This document shows positions 25,701 to 39,063 of a DNA stretch of 64,000 bases, piece after piece. The stretch's first letter is position 1, and each line of letters begins with the position of its first letter. The position numbers and the translations under genes were made by a program. The notes beneath the pieces are model-generated. The model did no database searches and was not told the origin of the DNA. It saw only the letters and a list, made by a program, of their open reading frames with translations. Origin of the DNA: Trichinella spiralis (lineage: Eukaryota; Nematoda; Enoplea; Trichinellida; Trichinellidae); contig CM012955.1 in assembly GCA_000181795.3 (NCBI GenBank), forward strand, positions 2,524,652 to 2,588,651, in the 5' to 3' direction.

Positions 25701-25776
25701 CATCTGAATGTTTCTCGCGCAGAGCTGCTTTTACAGAACTACACAGTTCATAATAAAGAGTACGTTTTGAATCCAT
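22773..25776 (-). CDS. PLEKHM1: PLEKHM1-like RUN and Rubicon-homology domain protein
   Basis: Eleven exons: 25679-25776, 25529-25631, 25197-25292, 25052-25131, 24603-24983, 23950-24547, 23659-23881, 23483-23586, 23253-23384, 22996-23169, 22773-22916; phases agree, 710 residues. Predicted cytosolic adaptor at late endosomes/lysosomes. Seen: RUN domain (about 35-165, with EALFIHGLRPKY, FWPFISKYLH, INTDIGRSRVWVRLALIDG, WIPSPLKLAGLL); acidic, Ser-rich linker (about 180-450); then a Rubicon-homology/zinc-ribbon C-terminus (about 455-700) with CHSC/CARC, YYCSACH, IPARALLNWDF, CRLCSQKGFICEIC, FPFEL and CPKC...CTKC pairs. In PLEKHM1 and Rubicon this C-terminal part binds Rab7. The two PH domains of vertebrate PLEKHM1 are not present. 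A WKFL sequence at 442-445 preceded by Asp resembles a LIR (Atg8-binding) core. Start: first ATG before the RUN domain. It could equally be called a Rubicon/PLEKHM3-class protein; the PLEKHM1 assignment rests on RUN plus C-terminal wording. Confidence 0.9.
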
Positions 25777-26897
25777 ATTGCAAACATTAAAATGATTCAA
25801 AACGACATATGAACAAACAAATGTGAAAAACTCCTACAAAAATAAAAAGAATACTTAATTATTAAAATTATTTTGCTTGTATATCATTTGTGCGGCTAAA
25901 AGTTCAAAACATACCTTTGTAATGAACAGAAACAACAACTGGCGTCAACATACTGGAGCTGTAACAAGAATGCATGTGTACAGTACAACGTGAAAATCAT
26001 GTCTAATAATTATGAAATGAAGCAAAAGAAAATGCTGCATAATTATAAATATTTAGCACGAATTTATATTTGAATTTATTTACTCATTCAATTTTATTTA
26101 TTGTAATAAATATAATCTACAAAACATAATTTTTTAATTATATAAAAAAGTGTTAATTTCACTGTCTTGCTTTACCAACTGTGGTCGAAAATTTTTTGTG
26201 TGCATAGCCTACTTAATTTTACATGTAGTACACTTTTAATTAATAAATATTAAAGCTGAAGTAATGAGGTGAATTTTCAGCACATGTAAATAAACATTTT
26301 TTAATAAAGAATGACTAAAACTTGCGATACTCTGCATTCGATTTTTTAATTTTTACATTATTATTAATGATACTTTTATTTGAACTTAATTTTATTATAA
26401 TCAAAAGTTATCAATTTTACATCGACTGTGTTTAGTTATAATTAACTTAACGGATCAAAATGTAATTAATTAACCATTAAGCAACAAAAGAAACTTTAAA
26501 AACAGTAAGTAAGCAATATATCGTGAAATAAAATATTTAAAACATAAACTCAAATGTAAAATCATATTTTTTGTCATTGACAGCCATGTTTAAATAATGC
26601 TAAATAATCACAATAATTTGCACTTGAATTACATTTACAGTTATCTTGTTTTCAGCATGTGTTAACCTTCTAACAATAAGTGAATATTTTCTTATTTTGA
26701 AACGTAAAGTAAATTCATTACATGTCGAATATATGATTTTCAGAATTGGTCGACACCACAACTTTGAAGAATATTTTTGTTGTGTATCAGTGAGTCATTA
26801 TTATAAATTTAAAAATTCACCATCTTTCATTTGAAGTTGTATTGTATAGTAAGGTCATTTTTTATTGTTTTGAGACTTCTGACTACTAATTCAGAAA
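25777..26897. promoter_or_regulatory. Divergent intergenic region between PLEKHM1-like and TBC1D20-like genes
   Basis: 1.1 kb between two start codons on opposite strands, so it must contain both 5' flanks. Very AT-rich. A short ORF at 26646-26834 (+) has no recognisable content. The sequence just before the TBC1D20 ATG ends in ttcag|aaaATG, which could be a 5'-UTR or trans-splice acceptor; this is only suggestive. Confidence 0.4.
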
Positions 26898-27881
26898 ATG
26901 AGTGATTTTATGACTTTGTCTTCGAAAGAAATGGAGAAGTTGTCAATTATTGAAAAATGCTTAAACGACCGAGATATCAATATGCTTAAAAAGTTGGCAG
27001 TAAGTAAAGGCGGGCTGATATTGGATCACTGTCGACGCAAAGGATGGCTTCTGCTGACGTGTGGTGTTGATGCTCTTCATGAGAACATTGAAAGTGAAGA
27101 ACGTGCTTCTTTACAGAAGCACAAGGAATATAATCAGGTTTATCTGGATGCGATTCGAACGTCATCTCGATTCCCGTCCACTATGCAAAAAGAGCAGCGT
27201 GGATATTACCAACAAGTTTTGTGTCGCATTATTGTTAATATTTTAATCGAAAATCCATCTTTCCAATATTTCCAAGGTTTTCACGATGTTTGCCTTACTG
27301 TTCTGTTAGCCGTTTCTGAAACCCACGCCCTTGCTGTCTGCGATCATTTGGCGAAGACGGCATTTCGTTCATTTTTGGAAAAGCCTCTGGGCAATGCTAT
27401 TGAAAAGTTGGAATTAATTTTGAAAATTGTTCGAGAAACAGATGTTGAAGTTTATGAATTTTTCGAAACCCACTCGTCGAAAGCAGAATTTGCTGTTAGC
27501 TGGATTTTGACGTGGTACGCGCATGTGATACGTGATCATGAACAATTATTTCGTTTGTACGACTATTTTCTCGCATCCGATGAACACATGCCGATCTACA
27601 TGGCAGCTGCTATTGTGCTTTGGCGAAGGTCTGAAATATTGAACCCGCAGTCCGATTATGGAAGAGTACATCAACAGTTGTCCACATTTCCGAAACACTT
27701 CCCAATTGAAGCAGTTATTAATGATGCTCAAGATTTGTACGAAAGTTATCCGCCGATTATTTTTGCCAGTGCTGTCAATCGAATGTTATTCAACATAAAT
27801 CATTACGCTTCAGTTTTCAAGCCCTTCATGCGCCTCATGTTTGGTGCCTCAGTATTTTTATTAGTGACATTCATTAAATAG
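26898..27881 (+). CDS. TBC1D20: TBC1D20-like Rab GTPase-activating protein, intronless
   Basis: Single open frame of 327 residues. Predicted Rab GAP; mammalian TBC1D20 acts on Rab1 at the ER/Golgi. Seen: AVSKGGLILDHCRRKGW opening the TBC domain as in TBC1D20; catalytic arginine finger in the IxxDxxR motif (here VYLDAIR, Asp84 and Arg87); glutamine finger in YFQGFHD (Gln126); SWILTWYAHVIRD and RLYDYFLA..MPIYMAAAIVLWR matching TBC1D20 closely. A hydrophobic C-terminus (about 308-326, LMFGASVFLLVTFI) matches the tail anchor of the human protein. Compared with human TBC1D20 (about 400 residues) the segment between the TBC domain and the tail anchor is shortened. All other conserved genes in this window have introns; this one has none. 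Confidence 0.93.
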   Translation: MSDFMTLSSKEMEKLSIIEKCLNDRDINMLKKLAVSKGGLILDHCRRKGWLLLTCGVDALHENIESEERASLQKHKEYNQVYLDAIRTSSRFPSTMQKEQRGYYQQVLCRIIVNILIENPSFQYFQGFHDVCLTVLLAVSETHALAVCDHLAKTAFRSFLEKPLGNAIEKLELILKIVRETDVEVYEFFETHSSKAEFAVSWILTWYAHVIRDHEQLFRLYDYFLASDEHMPIYMAAAIVLWRRSEILNPQSDYGRVHQQLSTFPKHFPIEAVINDAQDLYESYPPIIFASAVNRMLFNINHYASVFKPFMRLMFGASVFLLVTFIK

Positions 27882-29065
27882 TCATTCTTTTCTAGTTTGA
27901 ACTTTACACGTCTAGCATATACTGCGTATTTAGCTCGAACTTTCGTTTGCAGTTTTAAGTAAAAGTATATGCTCTGCTCAAATTTTAATTTTTTCAACGT
28001 CTGATAGCATTGTTTGTGGAATTTATCATACATTGTTATTATTAAAAATCGTCATTCTTGTTATGCTGTGTTACTGTTTATTGTTGTATTGTTAAACAAT
28101 GTTCAAGTAACAGTAAAAACTGTAATTGAAGAAAATCACTGTGCTCAAACATGGATTACACATCACTGCGTGAATTACCAAAAACTGAAAAATGTTTAAT
28201 GCCTTGAAGAATTCGAGAATGATAGAAATTTATATGCATTAAGACAATTTTTCAATAATTTTCAAATTCAATGCATGCTGAATTGCCTTAACATGTAGTA
28301 GCCCTGTATTACTGTACCAACTGTATCAACTTAATTTTTTTTTTCGACATATGGTACATCCCGCATCAAAGTTCTGCGTAATAACGTTAAAAAATGAAAT
28401 ATTTGACAAATAAAATAACTAAATGAACCGAAAATATTAAATTATATATGTTATACTTTTTAAAGAATAATAAAACACGAAACTTTCAATAAATTCATTG
28501 TACAATGTAATCTTTCAACATTGTCACGTAGTTAGTTTCATAATTCAAACCTGTCCGACATTAAATTTAAGCAGAATTAAATAGCAGCAAAAACTACTTT
28601 GTTATTATAGATAAACTACCAAAGAAAAAATGTTTCAGATATGGTATAGCTAAATTTCAGCACTAGGTTTATATAACGTGGTGTTTCAATTCAATTACGT
28701 TAATTATGTGCACCTTCTCCGTTGACCTCTTAATTTTGATAATAGTACAATGAAAAAACTTTTTTCCAAATATTTTATGTATACGCTACGACATAAAATG
28801 TTTAAGCTACAATGTTTATATTAAAAAACTTAGTTTTTTGATTAAATAATGATGCAGTCGAAAATTGAATCAATGCAGATTCGTGGTTGCCATTTTGAGA
28901 AAATTATTTTTCAATTCTCAAATGAATAATGCATTGAATGGATTTTTTTGTTAATCAAAACAAGATTAGCACGCTATTCCCCGCCTGTCAACTATAACAT
29001 TTCACGTCTGCTTGTTCTATCTTCTGCTTGAAGCATCCAATTTTGGCAAGATTCTTTGATGTAGT
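27882..29065. other. Intergenic region after TBC1D20-like gene
   Basis: About 1.2 kb of AT-rich DNA. No gene seen; a short plus-strand ORF at 28014-28199 has no recognisable features. Confidence 0.5.
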
Positions 29066-29374
29066 ATGGAATCTTTCTCTGCTGTATTTGCTGTAGAAGA
29101 ACGACATTTTAATTATGCAAATTTATATTACCAAACTATTCATAGCATAACTTCAAAATTTGAAAAGAATTCAACGATTATGAAAGAGGTATATGTTTTT
29201 CAATTTCATTTGATGTTATTCATTTTAAAGTATGCTTTCCAGAAGTTACGTGTAAAACAAACGAGTTGTAACGAGGTGAGCCATTTTGCCAAACAGAAAT
29301 TCAGCGCTTCTGGAAGCAAATTTCCTCTGAAAACTATGGCAACTACAGAAAATCTAGCACCAGCGCCAGCTTAA
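29066..29374 (+). CDS. Small orphan gene, function unknown
   Basis: Not recognised. An ATG opens a 41-codon exon (29066-29188) that ends at a good donor (AG|GTATAT). A polypyrimidine acceptor at 29242 leads in phase to a second exon running to a stop at 29374, giving 84 residues. The 54-bp intron contains no stop, so the unspliced frame (102 residues) is also open. The first exon is polar and helix-forming (EERHFNYANLYYQTIHS...SKFEKNSTIMKE), which may suggest a coiled-coil component. A further donor-like GTGAGC sits at 29277, and another reading frame of the second exon stays open to about 29470 and ends in a hydrophobic stretch, so the 3' end is uncertain. Confidence 0.3.
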   Translation: MESFSAVFAVEERHFNYANLYYQTIHSITSKFEKNSTIMKEVYVFQFHLMLFILKYAFQKLRVKQTSCNEVSHFAKQKFSASGSKFPLKTMATTENLAPAPA

Positions 29375-30362
29375 ACGAAAACCGATGTTACGTTTCAAAG
29401 CTGTTCAAAATTTCACATCTTAGATGCAGAATTTATTTTAACATTCTGCTTATTGGATATTGTTTCTTTTTAATATTATGCATTTGTTAATCCATAGAAA
29501 ATAAAATTATTCGTACAATTGTTGTTTGAAAATTTGATTTATACTGAAGAAGTTGCTTTTGAAAAATTGAAAAATTTGTAATACTGAAAAATGAAATTAA
29601 CTGTAAGACACAGCTATTAATTTCGCTTTGCGCATTATTGAATGAGAAATGTGGTCCAGCCTAGTAAAATTGGAAAATTAACATTTCGATCACTTTTTGA
29701 ATCAATGAGATTGAAAAGAAAGCTATTCCGTACGTAATTCTGAGTTATGCATAATACTGATAATAATAATGATAATTCAAAACATCACAACCACTTTCAG
29801 TTGGTGGTAACATTCTAGCATATATATCATAGTTACATGCTTCATTTTTTCAGTTTTTTTAATTAAATAAAGCCCTTTTGCTTGAATCACTTCAGTTTTC
29901 ATCTGTCAGTCAGTATTTAAAGCAAACACATTTCCCAAAATGGCAATCGCATACTAAGCAGCGTATAAGATTAATTGCTTTACTTATTCACTGTAGACAG
30001 CTAGCTGAATGTCGATTAATGTATCAATAACTTGTAAAATAATATTTAACAAAAATTCATTACTTGAAAAAGTTTACATTACAAATTGCATTATTTTCAT
30101 ACTTGAATAAGAATTTACCTACAGTCAACGTTGAAGTGCTTCTCTTCTGAATTTGAACTAGAAAACTTTTAATATACATATTAAAATATTTTAATATAAA
30201 AGTTTCATTTTTATGCTTTTTGCATGGGGAATTTTGATTCAAAATTTACGTAAAACTTGCAGTTTATACAGAGTATATAAATGTTATTTTTACTTTTACA
30301 TTTTACTTTTTTACATTTAAAATCTTCAATTTCACCATTTATATTTATGTTATAGAAACGGT
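29375..30362. other. Intergenic region before MIX23
   Basis: About 1 kb, AT-rich; nothing recognised on either strand. Confidence 0.5.
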
Positions 30363-31580
30363 ATGGATGCGCCAAAGTTTTCAGAAAATCTTCCATGCAG
30401 GGACTATTTGGAATTCACAGTATGATTTTAACAATTATTAAATATTTTGTTAAATGCTTCAAGAAGATAACTTCACGCAGTCTATAATGAATATCCCATG
30501 CACTTTAATTTTTGAAAAAAGTGTTCATATTTGGAAACTGCTTTTATGTTAACTTCTAGGAAGCCCTTGAAAAAATGCGACAAATCGATAATAAAATTAT
30601 CTTCGAGCTCAATATGACCATTCCGACAAATTCATTTTCTCAAAATATGGATCTCTCTGAGCGGTGCAAAGGTTTATACCAAAAAGTAATGCAAATTTAA
30701 TTCTGAAATACTCTTGAAATTACTCTTTATCATGTTATTTTTAATCCATTATTCAGAAATTTGTATTACTTGCAGTTATTTATTTTTTTGGTTTATTTTC
30801 TAAGGTTTCAAACTTGTATAATGGTCAAGGTAAGAATTCTGCTTGTTCATCTGTTATTATCTTTATGAAAATGATGGACTGGAAAAGAAAGAATAGGATG
30901 CGTGCATTTTTATGCTTTTATTCTGAATTGATAAATTTTAATGAATTTCACTGTAACGCATTCTTTACGCTTTAAAGTGAAATAAATACACGCTATTAAA
31001 CATTGTAATTTGACGTACTGAAGAATTCATTCGCAATATACTGTAAATGATTTTCAAGGTTAGATTTTGTATATTTTAATAAATTTCATGTAAAATACTG
31101 TTTTAAGGAAAAGTTAAATATCTTTACTTGAAATCGATTTGTTGAAATGCTAAACAGAAGCATCTATGAAATTATTACTCATTAGTGTATTGTATTTTGA
31201 TGTACTTTAGCTTCGAAATGCATACGATATCAGACAAGCGGCGATAGTAAAGTGTATTGGTGAATCGCAGACAAGCATATTAAAGTACAAGTCTGAAATG
31301 AAAGAACTGAAAGATTTGGATGCGGTTAAATTAAAAAAGAAACTTCGCTCTGAAGAAGCAAAGGTAAGGTATTCAGTTTCCCATTGCCATATAAATAAAT
31401 GCGCATATTTTGAAATTAAGCTGAAATCACTACAAAGTGAATTAAATGTTGAAGAGGTAATAAAGGAGAGAAGCATGAAGGTGATCAGTTTGAAATTTTG
31501 TCATCTATTATATTCGTTTTCTTTAGGTGTTTTACGAACGCTGTAGAAACGTTTACAAACCAGAAAGTGCACATTTTTGA
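30363..31580 (+). CDS. MIX23: MIX23 (CCDC58), mitochondrial intermembrane-space protein
   Basis: Five exons in phase: 30363-30419, 30560-30685, 31211-31363, 31421-31480, 31527-31580; 149 residues (human MIX23 is 144). Seen: PCRDYLEFTEALEKMRQIDNKII at the N-terminus and SERCKGLYQKL, matching the conserved two-cysteine helical core; a long coiled-coil (about 90-130); and a LKSLQSELNVEEVIKERSMKVFYERCR C-terminal block nearly identical to the vertebrate one. Family knowledge: a twin-cysteine protein of the mitochondrial intermembrane space, imported by the MIA40 pathway in yeast. A poly(A) signal AATAAA is at 31588-31593. The gene converges on RCC1L, 160 bp from its stop. Intron 2 (30686-31210) is 525 bp with no recognised feature. 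Confidence 0.92.
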
Positions 31581-31587
31581 TTAACCA

Positions 31588-31593
31588 AATAAA
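31588..31593 (+). promoter_or_regulatory. Poly(A) signal of MIX23
   Basis: AATAAA eight bases after the MIX23 stop codon. The opposite-strand TTTATT at 31620-31625 would serve RCC1L, so the two 3' ends probably overlap. Confidence 0.6.
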
Positions 31594-31739
31594 ACATATA
31601 GGAGTAGAGTTGTTTGAGTTTTATTTTGAAAGCTAAAAAGAAGCTTAAGCAGATAAAAGTTCGTTTGTTAAAATGGGTTTTTTGAAATGAAAATGAAGCA
31701 CTGATCTCAAAATTGTCTATGCATTGTTTTGCATTGAAT

Positions 31740-33720
31740 TTACATCCAAGTTCTACAAAGAGCTAATGTGTGAAAAGGGCCGCAACTGACTTCCTGAACA
31801 TTGCAATTGATTGACACCTAGAATGTGAGCAGCAATGAAAAATTCGAATAGAATATTTGAAAATCACTTGATCCACTGATTACTTTGAATGGAAAAAACT
31901 GTTCTTTGTTATGACCCAAACCAAGAAAGCCGCACTCATTTCTACCCCACATGTACAAGTCGGCTTTGTCTAGAAGTAGGAGAATGTTGGAAGTAATTGG
32001 AGAAGAAAAAACACCGTTGAATCCTTGAAATTACTGTTTATGACAGCAAAGTGAGAAATACCGCCAAAAACGCGAACAGGATGTACCTCTGGTTCAAAAG
32101 CATTTTCTCCGAAAAGCGTCGAAGGCAACAACATTGGCTGAGGTGTGAACCTGGTCTTCGGCCCTAGACCGAGCGGTCCGTATCCCCAAACGAATAATTT
32201 TGTATCGGCTGATGAAGTGAATATTCAATACCAACAATGAAAAACAGTTTCAACCAGCTTACCTGTAAGTGCAGCACATGAGGAACCACTGCATGCAATT
32301 TCTTTCACCCGTCCAATTTTTAAATCCAAATGCCTAGGCAAGTTCACCTAAATGATAAAAGTGTTCAAAAAAATATCAAAGTTTCTACCAAAGTACAATG
32401 TTACCTGCGTTTGCTTGGAGGATGTACCCAGCTGTCTGAATTCCGAATTTCCCCAACCAAAAACGTCACCTTTATCTGAAAATAACAATTGTACAATAAC
32501 CTTATTAAATTGTTGTAATGGAATTTGTCTCATTCACCGGACAATGCTAAAACGCAATCGCCAGCAGAAGAAATTTGAACAATTCGTTCATCTTTGATAT
32601 CCCCTTCGATCATTCCCGGTTTCCAATTGGATTTCGCTGTTCCATTACCTATAAATTATAATATTGTATCAACAAAAAAAGAGTGAATAACAAAAGAAAA
32701 AAAAACAACGTACCCAACTGACCACCATAACCAAAGCCGAACGCATACACATGTCCTTCTGAGTCTAAAACCAACGAATAGTCGAAGCCGCAAACCATCT
32801 GCTTGACATCGGTCGGCAAATCGCGGATGTGATGAACCATTCCTGAACGTTGGTAGTCTTCATTCAAAATTACCGGTCGTCCACACTGGCCGTGTTCGTT
32901 GCTGCCCAGGCTGAATACTATAAAGCATTCTTCTTTCTAAGCAAAATTCATCTTTGAACAATAATTTTGCAATAAAAAAAAGAATTTTTAACTGAACAAA
33001 ATTCGCTCATCCACAGAACTTTCCACCGCTCAATTTTACAGTATACGTAACAGAAGAACATTTTCAAAAATTTACATAAAAAGAAAAACAATAATTTTCA
33101 TACCTCCTTCTTTATCTGTAGCAACTAGTGAATGAGCGCGGCCGCAGCTGACGTGAGTGACTTTTGTTTTCTCCGGATAGGAAAGTGGTAGAGGTAGAAC
33201 TTTTGGTTCAACAACGCATCGCATTGTGTGATTGTTGGGCGAGTGGGGTTGGGATGAAAGCTGAGAATATGTATTCAGTCCAGTTCCATACGCTGCGGTC
33301 AATTTGGATCCCCTTTCACGGCATATGAATAGGGAAAATCCAACGCCACAAGCAATGCCAATAACCTGAAGTGTACAAGTTGAATCAATTTAATTTCACA
33401 AACAAACACGACCATTATATTACGTTATTTTTACTGCCAAACGGAACTAGGAACGGTTTCACCGTGTGAGTCAAGGAATGCAGATGATTTTTCGGTAGTA
33501 AAAATTCTTTGATCCCAAGTTCGCCCATGCTTGCGTGTCCCCACCCATACAGCAGACGTTTGCCCTTTCTCCTTTTGCCCGAAGTATATTGAAAAATGGG
33601 CATATCACCGCTTTCCCATTCGTGTTTGCTTGTACTGTAAGGAAACAAGTGCATCGAGAAGCCAATCTCTTTGCCACGTAAACCTCTCCCAACAAACCGT
33701 GCCAAAGTAATGACTATCAT
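31740..33720 (-). CDS. RCC1L: RCC1L (WBSCR16), mitochondrial RCC1-like protein
   Basis: Nine exons: 33424-33720, 33104-33365, 32714-32917, 32538-32648, 32405-32475, 32263-32347, 32035-32208, 31884-31969, 31740-31817; phases agree, 455 residues (human 464). Predicted seven-bladed RCC1 propeller. Seen: basic N-terminus with Arg/Lys and few acids (likely transit peptide); repeats with the RCC1 signatures VSCGRAHSLV, VFSLGSNEHGQCGR, GHVYAFGFGYGGQLG, DVFGWGNSEFRQLG, LFVWGYGPLGLGP, LYMWGRNECGFLGLG, EVSCGPFHTLAL. FGWGNSE and VNLPRHL match RCC1L rather than nuclear RCC1. Family knowledge: vertebrate RCC1L acts in mitochondrial ribosome assembly and has been described as an OPA1 exchange factor. Start: first ATG of the open frame, giving a plausible presequence. 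The 3' end lies 160 bp from the converging MIX23 stop. Confidence 0.92.
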
Positions 33721-36447
33721 AATTGTATAAATTCTACAAATTAAAAAAAACATAAAACGTTCACGAAACAAACTAATGAAAAAAATAGTACGTAAATGAA
33801 AGTGAATTGCATTCATTGAAGTGCAAATTGAAGCTTTGTTTTGAATATAATACACGAACAGCATCAATAAAATGCCAAGCTAACCATATAGCAATGCAAC
33901 ATGACAATAAATATTTATTACTGTGCACAATACGAGAAAAATTTTATAACTTAATCAAAAGCCCCAAATGATTAAAATTAAAATTCATGTACAGAGCTCA
34001 ACATTTACATTACAATTAACAATGTTTGAAATTTTAAGAATGGCGATGAAATATATTTCGATATATTATCATAAATAGCAAAGTATAAGTTTTATTGAAA
34101 GTCATTCTATCAATCATACAGTGTTTTCAAATGCTCGTCGAAATTAAATTGCATATTACGTTATTTGTCACGTCACAGTATCTTTTCAGATAATGAAAGT
34201 ACAAATTTGAATTGAATGTTAAATGCTGTGTACCAGTTTCGCTACATCAGTTAAAAATATACTTTTTATAAAGAAATTAACTCATGAACATATTTTTAAA
34301 TAAATAATAAAAGATAAACATCAAATATTTAAAGAGATTTAAACTTATTTAATGTTTTTTATTGATATAGATTTGAAAAGTTTTAATTATAAAACTATGC
34401 TATTTCTGTTGCAAGCATTTTATTGTTAAAATGAAACAGTCATTTCTTAGATATTCAGTGAACAGCAAACAGCACTTGCCAACTATAGTACTGTTGCAAT
34501 ATGGTAATTTTAACATTTCAGTGTGATGTTTAATGTTTGAATAAAATAACTTCGGTTAGTTTTAATAGATATTGCAAAGGTAAAACAGACAATCGAAACT
34601 TCAAAATGCTAACATATAAAAATAGAATAGAATGAAATAAAATTGCCCACAACTAGTAGTTCAAAATTTCAAGAAAAAAGTGAAACTAAACAAGCAAAAC
34701 TTATTATAATACTACAGTGTAAACAATTGTTTTACCGGGTTATATAAAGTAAGTAACAGAAAGATAAAAGAATCAATAAATATTAATCGTAGATAAATGA
34801 ACACGCAGTGCACTTATAAAAATGGTATGCTCAGCTGTATATAATAAAATAAAACCTTTTCGACTGCATAAATAATGAAAGAATTTTGACGTTAGCATAC
34901 AATTAGACGGTAAACAAATTACTTGTTCAGCTTTCAGAGCAGTTGTTTGCTTTCGACAGCCACTTTTCAGGAAATTAACAACGGTATAAAAACAGACAGA
35001 AAAAAAAAGAATGAAAAAGCATCAACAATTTTTACTGCCTTCAGCATAAAATATACTTGTATATAGGTATAATTTGTTATTTCAAAATTTCCAGTAATAA
35101 TTGTGTTCGTATCATTCTGCTAAAAATGCTAAACTGACTGCTAACTTACAAAGTTTGTTACTTTTATTTTTTGAGATACTTTATCAGGGCCAAAAAAAAT
35201 TCACTTCGAATGCTACTTGATTCCACATCTTTAAACTGTACATTTTGCTTGTTCAAAATTTCAAAAGTTATTTTGAAATAATAATGGAAACAATTCAAAT
35301 ATTTATATTTAATAAATTTAAAAGGAAATCATCATCAACTCAACTTTAAACATACTGTAATAGATGATTGATTTTTACAAATTTACAAATGAAAATGCTT
35401 TTTAATTAGATTCGTTCAAATATTAATGATCAATAGTGCGCTATTTTAATTTTAAAATGTTTTATTTATGTCAAATAATGAAAATGCCAACTGTTATTTC
35501 TTTTTGAAAAGCAGGTTTGTTGATCGTTCCGTTTACGTCTTACTACTGTTCCGTGTTACGTGCCGTTGTGCTTCGGCTGATGATCGGCTGTGTTGGTTGG
35601 TTTCGTTTACCGAAATATTTTCAATTTATATGGAAATATTTTTCATTCATAATTTCGAATAATCCGTCGCTTGTTTTTCAAATTAAATTTGCCAAACAAT
35701 TCCGCCCGTGACGTTTGAATTCATCTTCGCCTAGTGGCTGGGTTGATTGATCGATTGGCACTGATGTAATACGTTTGACGCTCTCTCTGTGCGCAGTTGC
35801 GCACAACGTTGTCTCTCCGAGCACGTGGATTTGATTGTTGTTGTTGACATTAGCATGTGAAAAACAGCCGCAACCGCTTAATTTTTCGTCTGTGAGTTTT
35901 TGCTGCCGAATGTTCGTCTGATCAGACACGCACGCCTACGTCTGTTTGCTTACGACCTATGCGAAGGTGAACACGCAGCGTCTGGGAATTTCAAATTCAT
36001 TATCTTTGGCGCCAATTTCCGTGCTGTTGTCTCAGAATTTTGCATAATTTAATTTGCGCTCAGCCTCGCCACACTCTAGGCTTGGCTGTTGTTGTTCAGT
36101 TTGATCCGTTGGCATGTTTGTTTCCACCAGCTGGCTCGGATGACGGTGGTTTCTTGATCGATTTGTTGAAGCAGTCGCCTCTCAGCATTTCTCACCACTG
36201 CATCCTCTCGACACCTGATAAGTCTGATTCAATTCCGGCAGTCTGCATTTTTCTCATTTTTCCTTATTTCTATCGTTGGTCGATTTGAATTATTAGTCGG
36301 CACACAATTCACGCGTTCGTGTGTGTGTGTGTGTGTGTGTCTTTGGGAGGAAGGATGTGTTTTAGCATTTTCTCCGCTTCGCATCTGTAGCGTTGTTTTT
36401 TTCATTGAAATACATTTTTCCTAATTTTTAGTATTCATTTTGTCAAC
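33721..36447. promoter_or_regulatory. Long upstream region of the LDH gene with a composition shift
   Basis: 33721-35500 is AT-rich with no gene. From about 35510 to 36440 the sequence becomes clearly GC- and T-richer on the plus strand, with many CpG, and contains a GT microsatellite. Open frames here (35468-35711 +, 35678-35929 -, 36040-36288 +) have no recognisable domains. I read it as promoter plus 5'-UTR of LDH; a splice acceptor-like cta...tttttag ends at 36430, 17 bases before the ATG, consistent with a 5'-UTR intron or trans-splicing. Confidence 0.45.
36319..36340. repeat. (GT)11 microsatellite upstream of LDH
   Basis: Uninterrupted GT dinucleotide run. Confidence 0.9.
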
Positions 36448-38556
<2,109 letters not shown>

Positions 38557-39063
38557 TTTGCGCCAAAGCAAAGCTGCCTTGACGCCGATAAAGTTTAGTT
38601 GAAAATTTTCCTCTTCAAATTTCGTTCAACCCTAGTAAAAGCGTAAATTTATTGTCTCTTTTTATTAACGCCCACTTTATACTCCTCTCTGCATTGTGGG
38701 TTTGGCTGTGAGCTGATATCAGTAGTGAACACAGCTCATCGGCGTAGTATTATTAATCTTTCTCTTTATTTGCTCTTTTCTAGTTTACCATTTCGAATCG
38801 ACAATTGTTCCTCTTATCTTATGCAAATATCATTTCATTTCCTCTTCTCTTTTCCCCATGGTCCCCGGCAAAAGAGGCCGGTGTTCTTTCTTTTTCAATA
38901 GTGTGCATCGCAACGAAGTGCAACTTTTTTTTATTGCCTCATTTTCCTAGGTGGTGGTGTTGATGATGGTGGTGGTGAATAAAAGTCGAACGACAAATTA
39001 TGAAATATGAATTTTGTTTGCTTGTTTTTTTTCACATACAATGTTCACGTTTTCACACGCCGG
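38557..39063. other. Convergent 3' flanks of LDH and Ly6 genes
   Basis: About 0.5 kb, less AT-rich than usual, mostly LDH 3'-UTR. AATAAA for LDH is at 38978-38983, so the LDH transcript ends close to the Ly6 stop codon at 39064. Confidence 0.55.

Noticed and set aside
29277-29305. 29-bp intron in the orphan gene leading to a frame with a hydrophobic tail
   Set aside because: Too short for a spliceosomal intron; introns in this window are 54 bp or longer.
35678-35929. 83-codon minus-strand frame upstream of LDH
   Set aside because: It lacks an ATG start (GTG), has no recognisable domain, and lies in the probable LDH 5' region.
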